This document shows, piece by piece, positions 33,988 to 42,796 of a stretch of 47,942 bases of DNA (position 1 is the first letter of the stretch; each line of letters begins with the position of its first letter). Source of the stretch: Sphingobacteriales bacterium 16-39-50 (GTDB lineage Bacteria; Bacteroidota; Bacteroidia; Sphingobacteriales; Sphingobacteriaceae); contig NCHA01000021.1 of NCBI GenBank assembly GCA_002257025.1, forward strand, positions 1-47,942. Direction: 5' to 3'. The notes under the pieces are model-generated. The model made no database searches. It saw nothing but the letters and a program-made list of their open reading frames with translations, and was not told the origin of the DNA. The position numbers were made by a program, and so were the translations under genes.

Positions 33988-35341
33988 AACAGTAGTAATT
34001 GATGTTGTCGGATTGTCGACCTCTGTGATGGGTGAACACATGCCCTTTTTAAGAGAATATACCGAACGCAAAAACCTGATAAGAATCGAGCCCGTGTTGC
34101 CGGCACTGACTACCTCTGCCCAATCTACTTATTTGACCGGCAAATGGCCAACCGAAACAGGAATTGTTGGAAATGGCTGGTATGACCGGATTGATTGCGA
34201 GATCAAATTCTGGAAACAATCTAATAAGCTTGTGAGTGGTGAGAAAATCTGGGAAAGAGCAAAAAAGCTCGACCCGGCATTCACCTGTTCGAAAATGTTC
34301 TGGTGGTACAATATGTATTCGACAGCTGATTATGCTGTGACACCGCGCCCAAATTATCTCGCAGATGGACGAAAAATGCCGGATTGTTATTCCTATCCTG
34401 CAGGTCTGCGTGATATTCTTCAGGAAAAGCTCGGAGATTTTCCTCTTTTTCAATTCTGGGGACCGGGGGCCAATATTGAATCTTCAAAATGGATTGCTGA
34501 AGCATCCATGATCACAGATGAACTATACGATCCTACACTTAGCCTGATTTATCTCCCACATCTGGATTATTGCCTGCAAAAGTTTGGACCAGACTTTTCA
34601 AAGATAGCCAAAGAGCTAAGCGAGATTGATGATTTGCTCAGAAAGCTGGTTACATTTTATGAGCAGCGCTCTGCAGAGATCATTATTCTCTCTGAATATG
34701 GTATAGCACCTGTTAAGCAGCCTTTGCATTTGAACCGGCTGTTCCGTGAACATGGGCTGCTCGCAATCCGCGAAGAAAGGGGGCTTGAACTGCTGGATCC
34801 GGGGGCTTCTAAAGCTTTTGTAGTGGCAGACCATCAGATTGCACATGTTTATATCAATGACCCTTCGTGCGGGGATCAGGTAATTTCAATTTTGAAGCAG
34901 GTTAAAGGTGTAGAATTGATTCTGGATAAAGCCCGGCAGGCTGAATATCATATAGACCATGAACGTTCCGGTGATCTGGTACTAATGGCAGATGAAGACA
35001 GCTGGTTTACCTATTATTTTTGGCTTGATGATGAGAAAGCTCCTGATTACGCCCGTTGTGTTGATATTCATAAAAAACCTGGTTATGATCCGGTAGAAAT
35101 GTTTATGAGTTCCAAATTACGCGCTGGCTATAAACTTTTAAGGAAGAAAGCGGGATTCAGGTATGTGATGGATGTGATTCCTCTGGATGCAGGTTTGGTT
35201 AGAGGCTCACATGGCAGAACAGGAGTGCCGGAAGAATATCAGCCGGTATTAATTTCGGATCGAAAAAATCCGGGAGATAAATTTATCGCTACTCAGGTTT
35301 ATGACCTGATCTGGGAGATATTAACTAAAAATAAAGAATAG
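33980..35341 (+). CDS. eboF: EboF, nucleotide pyrophosphatase/phosphodiesterase-like protein
   Basis: The 453-residue protein belongs to the alkaline phosphatase superfamily (nucleotide pyrophosphatase type). It has VVIDVVGLS with the first Asp, TTSAQSTYLTGKWP with the probable nucleophile region, LIYLPHLDYCLQKFGPD with Asp and His, and GSHGRTGVP near the end. Where relatives carry Asp-His, this protein reads IILSEYGIAPV, so one metal site looks altered. It has no signal peptide and is probably cytoplasmic. It is the last ebo gene; the ECF sigma gene follows 64 bases downstream. Confidence 0.86.
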   Translation: MNKTVVIDVVGLSTSVMGEHMPFLREYTERKNLIRIEPVLPALTTSAQSTYLTGKWPTETGIVGNGWYDRIDCEIKFWKQSNKLVSGEKIWERAKKLDPAFTCSKMFWWYNMYSTADYAVTPRPNYLADGRKMPDCYSYPAGLRDILQEKLGDFPLFQFWGPGANIESSKWIAEASMITDELYDPTLSLIYLPHLDYCLQKFGPDFSKIAKELSEIDDLLRKLVTFYEQRSAEIIILSEYGIAPVKQPLHLNRLFREHGLLAIREERGLELLDPGASKAFVVADHQIAHVYINDPSCGDQVISILKQVKGVELILDKARQAEYHIDHERSGDLVLMADEDSWFTYYFWLDDEKAPDYARCVDIHKKPGYDPVEMFMSSKLRAGYKLLRKKAGFRYVMDVIPLDAGLVRGSHGRTGVPEEYQPVLISDRKNPGDKFIATQVYDLIWEILTKNKE

Positions 35342-35366
35342 ATTTTTTTCCTGTTAATTTATTAAT

Positions 35367-35374
35367 TAAATTTG
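35367..35374 (+). promoter_or_regulatory. Putative -7 promoter box of the ECF sigma gene
   Basis: TAAATTTG matches the Bacteroidota -7 consensus TAnnTTTG, 31 bases upstream of the GTG start at 35406, in the short AT-rich gap between eboF and the sigma gene. The -33 element is not clear. Confidence 0.42.
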
Positions 35375-35405
35375 TGCGCCTTTACATTTAATTCATATCA
35401 CCTTA

Positions 35406-35972
35406 GTGAAACAGCAATTTCAAGATTTGCCGGATATTGTCAGAAGAATAGCCATTACAGGTAGTGAACAGGCATATAGGGAAATGTTTGACCTCCTTTA
35501 TTTACCTGTAAAGAAATTTGCTTTTTGCATTTTGCGTTCTAATGAAGAGGCTGAAGAGGTTTCAGAAGATGTGATGCTTACACTATGGAAGAATAGAAGA
35601 ACCTTACCTGAAGTTGAAAATGTTCATGTTTATTCACTTGTAATTGCTAAAAATCTTTCGCTAAACCTTCTCAGAAAAAAATCAAAGAATAAAACAAGCT
35701 CTATTGACGAAGTCGATATGAGCTTTTTTTTTGACAGCTCAAGTCCTGAGCAAATTATCATTGATAATGAGTTGAAAATAAGGCTTGAGAATGCAATACA
35801 GTCACTACCTCCAAAGTGCCAGTTTGTGTTTAAACTGGCAAAAGAAAATAACCTCAGTTACAAGGAGATCAGTGAGATCTTATCTATTTCAGTCAAAACT
35901 GTTGATGCCCACCTGGTAGCCGCCACGCAAAAGCTGGCCAAAATTTTCAAATCTGAGTTTCAGATTAAATAG
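35406..35972 (+). CDS. ECF RNA polymerase sigma factor (Bacteroidota family)
   Basis: The 188-residue protein starts with GTG. Region 2 is at about 20-75 (FDLLYLPVKKFAFCILRSNE, then VMLTLWKNRR) and region 4 at about 128-185 (SLPPKCQFVFKLAKENNLSY, KEISEILSISVKTVDAHL). Such factors direct transcription of SusC/SusD operons when their FecR partner is relieved by substrate in the outer membrane. The FecR gene starts 90 bases downstream and the SusC gene follows. Regulated targets cannot be shown, but the adjacent SusC/SusD operon is the obvious one. Confidence 0.93.
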   Translation: MKQQFQDLPDIVRRIAITGSEQAYREMFDLLYLPVKKFAFCILRSNEEAEEVSEDVMLTLWKNRRTLPEVENVHVYSLVIAKNLSLNLLRKKSKNKTSSIDEVDMSFFFDSSSPEQIIIDNELKIRLENAIQSLPPKCQFVFKLAKENNLSYKEISEILSISVKTVDAHLVAATQKLAKIFKSEFQIK

Positions 35973-36062
35973 TTATGAAAATAAATTTTCGTATCGACTA
36001 GGGAATTCCTCCTTTTTTATTGTCCTTAAAGAAAATACTTAATAAAGAGTCTGAAAACAGGT

Positions 36063-37109
36063 ATGCACGAACAGCGCATTATTGAATTAATAACCCGTAA
36101 GATTGCAGGGGAAGCCACGGCTGAGGAGTTGGGTGAATTGTCATACCTTCTGACTAAATCACCTGATGCAGTTTATTATGAAGCTTTGTTGGAGCAGGTT
36201 TGGGAACTGGGGCGTAATGAAGAGAAGCCTGATCTTGATGAGGTGTTCAATAAGCATAAACTCAAATATAAAACTGAGCTTGATTTCAGATCAAATTCTA
36301 AGCTAAAGTTGACGTTCTTTAAAAAGCCAGCATTCCTTCTGACGATTGCTGCCAGTATTTTACTACTTATCACAACTCATTTCGTAAAAAATTATATCCC
36401 AGCAACTAAGGAGGAACGAATAGAGGTTATTGCAGGAAAGGGCATTCGTAAAGAATTTACACTTCCCGACGGAACCATCGTCCTGCTAAACAGCGGCAGC
36501 AGAATCTCGTATTATTCAGATATGTTGGATAGGAAACAGCGGGATGTAAATTTAACTGGTGAGGCTTTCTTTAAGGTCGCTCATGATAAAATGCATCCTT
36601 TCCTGGTGAACACCAGTAAAGTAAGCATTAAAGTATTAGGAACAGAGTTTAACATCCGAGATTACCCTGAAGATGAGGAATCCGAAACTACCTTAATGAG
36701 AGGTTCAGTTGAGCTGACAGTGAACGGTCGTTCACATCAGAAATTTATTCTGAAACCATCCGAAAAATTTGCGATGCTTGAAAAGAATGAGGTATCAAAT
36801 AGCCAAAAAAGTAGTTCTGTGCTCACTATTGAGAATATTTCCCCTGTTATATTTGGCGGAAACGAATATATAGAAGAGATATCGTGGACAGAGAATAAGT
36901 TCGTTTTCCAGAATGAATCATTTGAAGAGCTGCTTCCAAAACTTGAGCGCTGGTACAATGTGAAGATAGTTTTGAAAGACCCAAAGATTATGTCTTACAG
37001 GTTCACAGGAATTTTTGTTAAAGAGAATATCATACAGGCTTTAGAAGCCATGCAATTAATTAAATCGTTCAACTATAAACTCACAGAAAATGAAGTAAAA
37101 ATCTACTAA
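36063..37109 (+). CDS. FecR family anti-sigma factor
   Basis: The 348-residue protein has a cytoplasmic N-terminal anti-sigma part (about 1-88), one membrane helix (about 90-108), a FecR domain (about 115-215, with GIRKEFTLPDGTIVLLNSGS and ETTLMRGSVEL) and a C-terminal DUF4974-like segment (about 275-345, FVFQNESFEELLPKLERW). The FecR beta-sandwich talks to the STN domain of the SusC-like receptor in the periplasm. The neighbouring SusC has an STN domain, so the three genes form a complete cell-surface signalling unit. Confidence 0.93.
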   Translation: MHEQRIIELITRKIAGEATAEELGELSYLLTKSPDAVYYEALLEQVWELGRNEEKPDLDEVFNKHKLKYKTELDFRSNSKLKLTFFKKPAFLLTIAASILLLITTHFVKNYIPATKEERIEVIAGKGIRKEFTLPDGTIVLLNSGSRISYYSDMLDRKQRDVNLTGEAFFKVAHDKMHPFLVNTSKVSIKVLGTEFNIRDYPEDEESETTLMRGSVELTVNGRSHQKFILKPSEKFAMLEKNEVSNSQKSSSVLTIENISPVIFGGNEYIEEISWTENKFVFQNESFEELLPKLERWYNVKIVLKDPKIMSYRFTGIFVKENIIQALEAMQLIKSFNYKLTENEVKIY

Positions 37110-37119
37110 ACAAAAAAAA

Positions 37120-37145
37120 GCAGGAAATGCGCCAACATTCCCTGC
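37120..37145. terminator. Hairpin between fecR and susC
   Basis: GCAGG-A-AATG pairs with CATT-C-CCTGC around CGCCAA, flanked by eight A upstream and a short CTTTAAAA downstream. Read on the minus strand it has a full T run, and on the plus strand only a weak one. It may partly insulate the sigma/anti-sigma genes from the strongly expressed SusC gene or mark a processing site. Confidence 0.5.
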
Positions 37146-37208
37146 CTTTAAAATCCAACCGTAGTCCAACTACATAATCAGATTATTAACCTTGTAATTC
37201 ACAAAAGT

Positions 37209-40200
37209 ATGAAAAAACGAGAACTATACAATAAAGTTCTGTTACCTGATTTCACAACCAAAAAACTCTTATTAATGCTAAACTGGACAATAACCTTAAC
37301 ATTCCTTCTTGTCCTGGAAGTATCAGCGAACAGTTATTCCCAAAATGTTAAAGTAAATCTGGATTTCCAGAATGTTAAATTTAAAAGAGCTTTTTCCATT
37401 TTGGAGCAAAAAGGCAATATCAGACTGTTGTACAGCGAAGAAAATTTGCCTTCAGACAAATCTATCACCTTAAGTGTAAAGGATACACCAGTAATGGATG
37501 TCCTTGGGATGATATTAAAGGATACGGAGCTTAACTTTCGTGTCCTGGATAATGGATTAGTAGTAATATCTCCTCAAAACAATGAAGTAAAGGACATTGT
37601 TGTCACCGGGGTCGTCAGGGATGTTAGTGGTGAGACTCTTCCGGGGGTAAGTATTAAGCTGAAAGGGACAACGATTGGTGCAACAACCGATATGAATGGT
37701 AAGTATACGATCAATGTACCTGACAATGTCAGCGTGCTTGTTTTTACTTATATTGGTTTTAATACCCAGGAGGTCTCAATTAATGGCCGGAGTACTGTTA
37801 ATGTAACACTTCAGGCAGCCAATACTGCTTTAAATGAGGTAGTTGTAACTGCTTTGGGTATGTCTAAAGAGAAAAAAAGCCTTGGATTTTCAGTGACTGA
37901 AGTTAAAGGAAGCGAACTGGCAGCCACACAGCAATTAAATCCGGTCAATACATTGATGGGAAAAGTTGCAGGTGTGCAAATTGACCAGAGTGCATCCGGA
38001 CCATTTGGAAACTCAAGAATTGTAATCAGGGGAAACTCAACCTTAAGTCAGAATAATCAACCAATATTTGTAATTGACGGAGTAATTGTTGATAATGAAT
38101 CTGTTGCGGGCGGTCGCGATTTTGCAAATGACCTGTCAAATTTGAACAGCGAAAATTTTGAGAGTGTTTCGATATTGAAAGGTTCATCTGCAGCAGCCTT
38201 ATATGGTTCAAGAGCTATTAATGGAGTTGTGCTTATTACAACAAAGAAAGGAAGCAAAGCCAATGGAATAGGGGTCGATTTCTCACAAAATTTCATGGTG
38301 TACGATCCATACAAAGGGCCTGAATTTCAGAATGAATATGGAGGAGGTTCTGTTGGAGCATTCTTTACAGATGCCCGTGATCCAAACTACCAGCCAAACC
38401 AAATGTGGACTACCAAAGTATTCCCAATTAATCCGATTACCAAGGAGCCTTACATTGATCCTGCAGTAAATCGTGAAAATGAAAACTGGGGCCCAAGATT
38501 CGCCAATCAGAGAGTTCGTAATTATGATGGTACCTGGACAGAGTATAAAGCTGTTCCAAATAACTACCTCGATGCTTTTCAGAACGGTACTTTAGGTACT
38601 ACCAGTGTGGCATTCTCAGGTGCCGGTGATAAAACTACTTACAGATTTGCTGCAACACATGATGATCAGACAGGGATCGCTGTAGCGAATAAGATGAAGA
38701 GAAATAATTTCAATTTAAGGATCACCCATAAACTGGCTGATTGGCTGAGTACAGATGTAAGCGGAGGCTATACTACAAGTGATAATACCAATCCTCAAAA
38801 TCTGGCCTGGGCTCCATATACTAATACTTTTGCCGGAGATAACTGGGGTATTGCTTATACCTGGATGTTCCCGCGTAATTATGACACGAAGTACTGGAAT
38901 CAGCAGTCAAGATATACCAGCCAATTATTTGGCGGATCACCTAGAGGAACAAATCCACTAGAAACCAATAAAGTAATGGCTCCGGAATTTTGGTTTAACA
39001 TGAATAATACTGTTGCCACGATGGATAGCAGGAACTTTATGGGGCGCTTTGCTTTAAATGCGAAGTTGACCAAATGGGCCAACTTTACCGTTGAAGGTAA
39101 CATGAATAACAACTATGACAAGTATGAAAATAAAGCTCTAGGTCAGTTTACTGATTTCAGCGGAGGATCCTATACTTTAAATCAGTCGAAGAAAGAGAGC
39201 AATTTTATTAAAGGTATATTGTCATTCAATACGATTAAAATAGCAAAGGATTTAGGATTTAGTGGTTTTGCCGGAGCTGAAATGTACAATTCAATCAGTT
39301 CCTTCACACAGGGAAATACCTCTGGAGGATTGATGGTGCCGGGTAATTATTTTATTACTAACTCAGTGAATTCACCGCTTGTTACCGGAGGAGTAAACTA
39401 TAATAAAAAGATCAATTCTGTTTATGCAAGTGCTGATTTCGATTATAAAAATCAGCTTTATCTGGCTACAACATGGCGTGGTGACTGGTCTTCAGCTTTA
39501 ACCTATAAAGATGGAACCGGAAATAATTTTTACAATTATCCTTCAGCCAGTCTTTCCTGGATTGCTTCTGAAACCCTTAAGCTTCCTGCTATCATAACTT
39601 TTGCAAAGTTGAGAACTAACATTGCAGCCTTAGGTAAGGATACTGATCCATTTGTCATCAATCCTGGATATAGATTTGCAGGAAAGGTTATCGGATTACC
39701 GGGTGAACCTACACGTGCAGGGTTTAGTTCCACCAGTACGCTATCTCCAAATTTAAAGCCTGAAAGAAAAATTTCGAAAGAAGTTGGAATGGAAATGCGT
39801 TTCCTGAAGAGCCGTCTGGGTTTTGACGTTACTTTATATCAGGATAATACCTATGATCAGATCGTTGATATTTCAACACCTCTTGAGTCTGGGGTTACCG
39901 GAGTTAAAATCAATGCCGGAAATATTCAGAACAGAGGAGTGGAGATATCTCTTGACGGAACTCCAATTCAGACACAGAATTTTCAATGGAATTCTCGTTT
40001 AACTTTCTCTAGAAACAAGAATCTGATTGTTTCCCTTGCAGAAGGAAGAACAGACTACGCCCTTGGTGGAGCAGCTTTTAACGCAAGTTCATGGGCTGTT
40101 GTTGGAAAGTCTTATGGTACAATCCGATCTACTACTCAGGCATTAAAATACAATAATCCTGGAAACGCAGCAGATCCAAAGAACGGAATGACTGTACTTG

Positions 40201-40922
40201 CATGGAGGAATGATGCTCGTGCTGCTTTCCCTCAAAGAAGCAATAAATTTCAGGATATCGGCGACATCAATGCTAAATTCAGAGGTGGATTCTCCAATGA
40301 TTTTTCGTATAAGAACTGGTCGATGAATGTTTTGTTTGATGCAAAAGTTGGTGGTGATATGGCTATGTCATCAATAAGATCAGGAACCCATACCGGTGTT
40401 CTTCCAAATACATTGTTTGGCAGGGATGCAGCACACGGGGGTATTACCTGGACCAGTAAATATGATGGTATTACCTACGATGACGGGATGATCATTGATG
40501 GGGTATTCCCAATAGGTCAAAAAGTGACTTTGCCTAATGGAACTACTGCAGATGTAGGTGGTATGACTTTCAAGGAGGCTTATACAGCCGGTTTGGTTGA
40601 GCCAACACATGCACCGCAGTTCTACTATCGTTATGCATCCTCTTCTACTGGTGTATCTGATTTCTGGATCAAAGAAAGTACCTGGGTTGCACTTCGTCAG
40701 ATTGCAATATCCTACAACCTTCCAAAAAGCATTGCAAGCAAGCTTAAGGTAAATGGAATTGCTGTAAGTGTAATTGGCAGGGATCTAGGTTATTTATATA
40801 ACTCTTTACCTTTTGATATGAATCCAGCGTCGTTAAATTCCAATTTAACTTCAGCAGTAGGTGAGGAAGGATTTTTACCAATGATCCGGTCGATTGGCGG
40901 TTCAGTAAAGGTCCGTTTCTAA
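37209..40922 (+). CDS. SusC/RagA-type TonB-dependent outer-membrane transporter with STN domain
   Basis: The 1237-residue protein has a long signal region (about 1-45). An STN domain (about 46-115, KVNLDFQNVKFKRAFSILEQ) follows, then a carboxypeptidase-like repeat (about 130-215, LPGVSIKLKGTTIGATTDMN). The TonB box/plug region starts ALNEVVVTALGMSKEKKSL, with ALYGSRAINGVVLITTKKG. A beta-barrel follows, ending IRSIGGSVKVRF with a terminal Phe. It imports a bulky nutrient across the outer membrane with energy from TonB. The STN domain indicates signalling to the upstream FecR. The SusD gene follows 43 bases on, as in normal Sus pairs. The substrate is not evident. Confidence 0.95.
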   Translation: MKKRELYNKVLLPDFTTKKLLLMLNWTITLTFLLVLEVSANSYSQNVKVNLDFQNVKFKRAFSILEQKGNIRLLYSEENLPSDKSITLSVKDTPVMDVLGMILKDTELNFRVLDNGLVVISPQNNEVKDIVVTGVVRDVSGETLPGVSIKLKGTTIGATTDMNGKYTINVPDNVSVLVFTYIGFNTQEVSINGRSTVNVTLQAANTALNEVVVTALGMSKEKKSLGFSVTEVKGSELAATQQLNPVNTLMGKVAGVQIDQSASGPFGNSRIVIRGNSTLSQNNQPIFVIDGVIVDNESVAGGRDFANDLSNLNSENFESVSILKGSSAAALYGSRAINGVVLITTKKGSKANGIGVDFSQNFMVYDPYKGPEFQNEYGGGSVGAFFTDARDPNYQPNQMWTTKVFPINPITKEPYIDPAVNRENENWGPRFANQRVRNYDGTWTEYKAVPNNYLDAFQNGTLGTTSVAFSGAGDKTTYRFAATHDDQTGIAVANKMKRNNFNLRITHKLADWLSTDVSGGYTTSDNTNPQNLAWAPYTNTFAGDNWGIAYTWMFPRNYDTKYWNQQSRYTSQLFGGSPRGTNPLETNKVMAPEFWFNMNNTVATMDSRNFMGRFALNAKLTKWANFTVEGNMNNNYDKYENKALGQFTDFSGGSYTLNQSKKESNFIKGILSFNTIKIAKDLGFSGFAGAEMYNSISSFTQGNTSGGLMVPGNYFITNSVNSPLVTGGVNYNKKINSVYASADFDYKNQLYLATTWRGDWSSALTYKDGTGNNFYNYPSASLSWIASETLKLPAIITFAKLRTNIAALGKDTDPFVINPGYRFAGKVIGLPGEPTRAGFSSTSTLSPNLKPERKISKEVGMEMRFLKSRLGFDVTLYQDNTYDQIVDISTPLESGVTGVKINAGNIQNRGVEISLDGTPIQTQNFQWNSRLTFSRNKNLIVSLAEGRTDYALGGAAFNASSWAVVGKSYGTIRSTTQALKYNNPGNAADPKNGMTVLAWRNDARAAFPQRSNKFQDIGDINAKFRGGFSNDFSYKNWSMNVLFDAKVGGDMAMSSIRSGTHTGVLPNTLFGRDAAHGGITWTSKYDGITYDDGMIIDGVFPIGQKVTLPNGTTADVGGMTFKEAYTAGLVEPTHAPQFYYRYASSSTGVSDFWIKESTWVALRQIAISYNLPKSIASKLKVNGIAVSVIGRDLGYLYNSLPFDMNPASLNSNLTSAVGEEGFLPMIRSIGGSVKVRF

Positions 40923-40965
40923 TAATCAGTATTGGTTATTAATACATATTTTAAAAAAGATAGAA

Positions 40966-42648
40966 ATGAAAAGGAAATTTTTATATATCACAATAGCAGC
41001 ATTCACCAGCTTATTTACAAGCTCATGTACTAAGGATTTTGATACAGTAAATGTTAATCCAAATGTTGTTACTGATGTTGATGTAAGGTTACTCTTTACC
41101 TCCTCATTGGTACCAATGCAAACTTCCCGTGGTGGCGAGTATTGGAATGAAGGATTCACACATTTTTTGTCAGCATGTCAACTAGTGACTGGTCAAAGTT
41201 ATGCAGTATCTACTACCGCCGTAAATGGTCGTTATAACCTTTTTTACTCAAGTGTTCTGCCTAATTTGGTTGAGATGCGCAGGGTAATATCTCTTAAAGC
41301 AGATAAGGAGAAATACGAACAAATTAATGCGATTACGTATATTCCTCAGGTAATGATGGCTTTAAAGGTTAGCGATATGAACGGCTCAATGCCGTATACC
41401 GAAGCCAATAAAGGCAGAGATGAAGCAAAATACAGTCCGAAATATGACAATCAGGAAACTTTATACACAGTTTGGTTAAAAGAATTGTCAGATGCTATTG
41501 CTACCCTGCAAAAGGCTTCAGCAAATCAGGTTTCATTTGGTAACAATGATGTATTTTTTAGAGGTGACGTTACAAAATGGATTAAGCTAGCCAATTCATT
41601 GAAATTGAGAATTGCAGCCAGGTACCAGAATCAGGATCCGGCAAAGGCAACCCAGATTTTCAAAGAGGTAATGGCAGATGCCGTTGGTCCATTCAGTTCT
41701 ACATCTGATCAGTTAGTTCATGCAAACCCTACTTATTTCCCTTTCGGGGTTGATGGTTACAATATTGATATTTACAGCCGTCACTTTGCGGTTGGAACAG
41801 CAATAGAATTTCTGAAGTCATCCGCTGATCCACGTCTTGGGATTTATTATGACAAAAATTCTTTACAGGGAAGTTTCAGAGATACGCTGACAAAATACAA
41901 TAAAGTATTGCCTTCATGGATCAATACTGCCGACCCTAATATCATGTATCAGGGCGGTCCGGCTGATTTTCAGTCTAATCCAGCTGTAAGTGCATACTTT
42001 GTAAATCCACTTAATGCAGGTGGTGCAAACAGGTATCAACTGATTTCAACGGTTAACCGTAAATTCTTTGCACCAACAGTAGACAGAGGAAGTGGTACAG
42101 TAATCGATGTATTGTTTTCATATGCTGAGGTTTGTTTTCAGGTAGCAGAATTTATACAAAAGGGTTACGGTACCGGGGTTAATACAAAGGGTACTGTTGC
42201 CGAATGGTACAATAAAGGTGTTCGTGCATCTGCAAAGACTATGAATGAGATCGCTGTTGCAGCAGGCTCAACTTCATATACAAACATTGATGCTTTGGTT
42301 GATGCACAGTTGGCGAATCCAAAAGTTAAGCTTGATGGAACAAATGATCTGGAAAAAATTTACATCCAGGCCCTTCTGAATTTTTACCGCGAGCCTAACG
42401 AAGCATTTACTCTTGCCCGCCGTACAGGTTACCCAAAAACTAATTCTACATTGCTTGCACGCGAACCAATAAGTGATGTGCTTCCAAGAAGATGGTGGAC
42501 ACTTGATCCGGGGCAAGTTAACAGAGCTAACTGGACTGCTGCCATGACTGAACAAGGATTCACTCCTAACGATTTCACTATCGCTAAACTGAATGCCGAA
42601 AGGATTTGGTTTGATAAGAAATCTCCGGATTATGGAAAAGGCAATTAA
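40966..42648 (+). CDS. SusD/RagB-type outer-membrane nutrient-binding lipoprotein
   Basis: The 560-residue protein has a lipobox (FTSSC, Cys21). The helical SusD-like fold (SusD-like_2 branch) is seen in LPNLVEMRRVI, KVSDMNGSMPYTEA, DVTKWIKLANSLKLRIA and YAEVCFQVAEFIQKG, then the late FTLARRTGYPKT. The KWIKLANSLKLR segment is a signature of this branch. It forms the lid of the SusC transporter at the cell surface and binds the substrate first. It is paired with the upstream SusC gene; a terminator follows. Confidence 0.94.
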   Translation: MKRKFLYITIAAFTSLFTSSCTKDFDTVNVNPNVVTDVDVRLLFTSSLVPMQTSRGGEYWNEGFTHFLSACQLVTGQSYAVSTTAVNGRYNLFYSSVLPNLVEMRRVISLKADKEKYEQINAITYIPQVMMALKVSDMNGSMPYTEANKGRDEAKYSPKYDNQETLYTVWLKELSDAIATLQKASANQVSFGNNDVFFRGDVTKWIKLANSLKLRIAARYQNQDPAKATQIFKEVMADAVGPFSSTSDQLVHANPTYFPFGVDGYNIDIYSRHFAVGTAIEFLKSSADPRLGIYYDKNSLQGSFRDTLTKYNKVLPSWINTADPNIMYQGGPADFQSNPAVSAYFVNPLNAGGANRYQLISTVNRKFFAPTVDRGSGTVIDVLFSYAEVCFQVAEFIQKGYGTGVNTKGTVAEWYNKGVRASAKTMNEIAVAAGSTSYTNIDALVDAQLANPKVKLDGTNDLEKIYIQALLNFYREPNEAFTLARRTGYPKTNSTLLAREPISDVLPRRWWTLDPGQVNRANWTAAMTEQGFTPNDFTIAKLNAERIWFDKKSPDYGKGN

Positions 42649-42673
42649 CCGTAAATAAAATAATAAAATTAAC

Positions 42674-42714
42674 AGAGTGGTTTGAAAGGTGATTAAAGCC
42701 ATTCAAACCACTCT
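42674..42714 (+). terminator. Terminator after susD
   Basis: AGAGTGGTTTGAA (42674-42686) and TTCAAACCACTCT (42702-42714) form a perfect 13-base stem, 25 bases past the SusD stop. The T run after it is short (TT), so termination may be partial. Confidence 0.65.
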
Positions 42715-42726
42715 TTATGAATCAAA

Positions 42727-42734
42727 TACTTTTG
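42727..42734 (+). promoter_or_regulatory. Putative -7 promoter box of the aminotransferase-like gene
   Basis: TACTTTTG matches TAnnTTTG, 62 bases before the ATG at 42797 and just after the susD terminator. This suggests the aminotransferase and following genes have a housekeeping promoter of their own. Confidence 0.42.
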
Positions 42735-42796
42735 GAAGTTTTGTTTTTAATCTTAGATTTTAATAAAATACTTACCTTCAATTTCATCCAAAAATA

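Noticed and set aside
37120..37145. Riboswitch in the fecR-susC gap
   Set aside because: The gap is about 100 bases and contains only one simple hairpin, with no known riboswitch core.
42274..42702. Minus-strand frame of 142 codons opposite the SusD 3' end
   Set aside because: It lies opposite conserved SusD coding sequence and its translation is low-complexity in hydrophobic and Cys residues; treated as a shadow.
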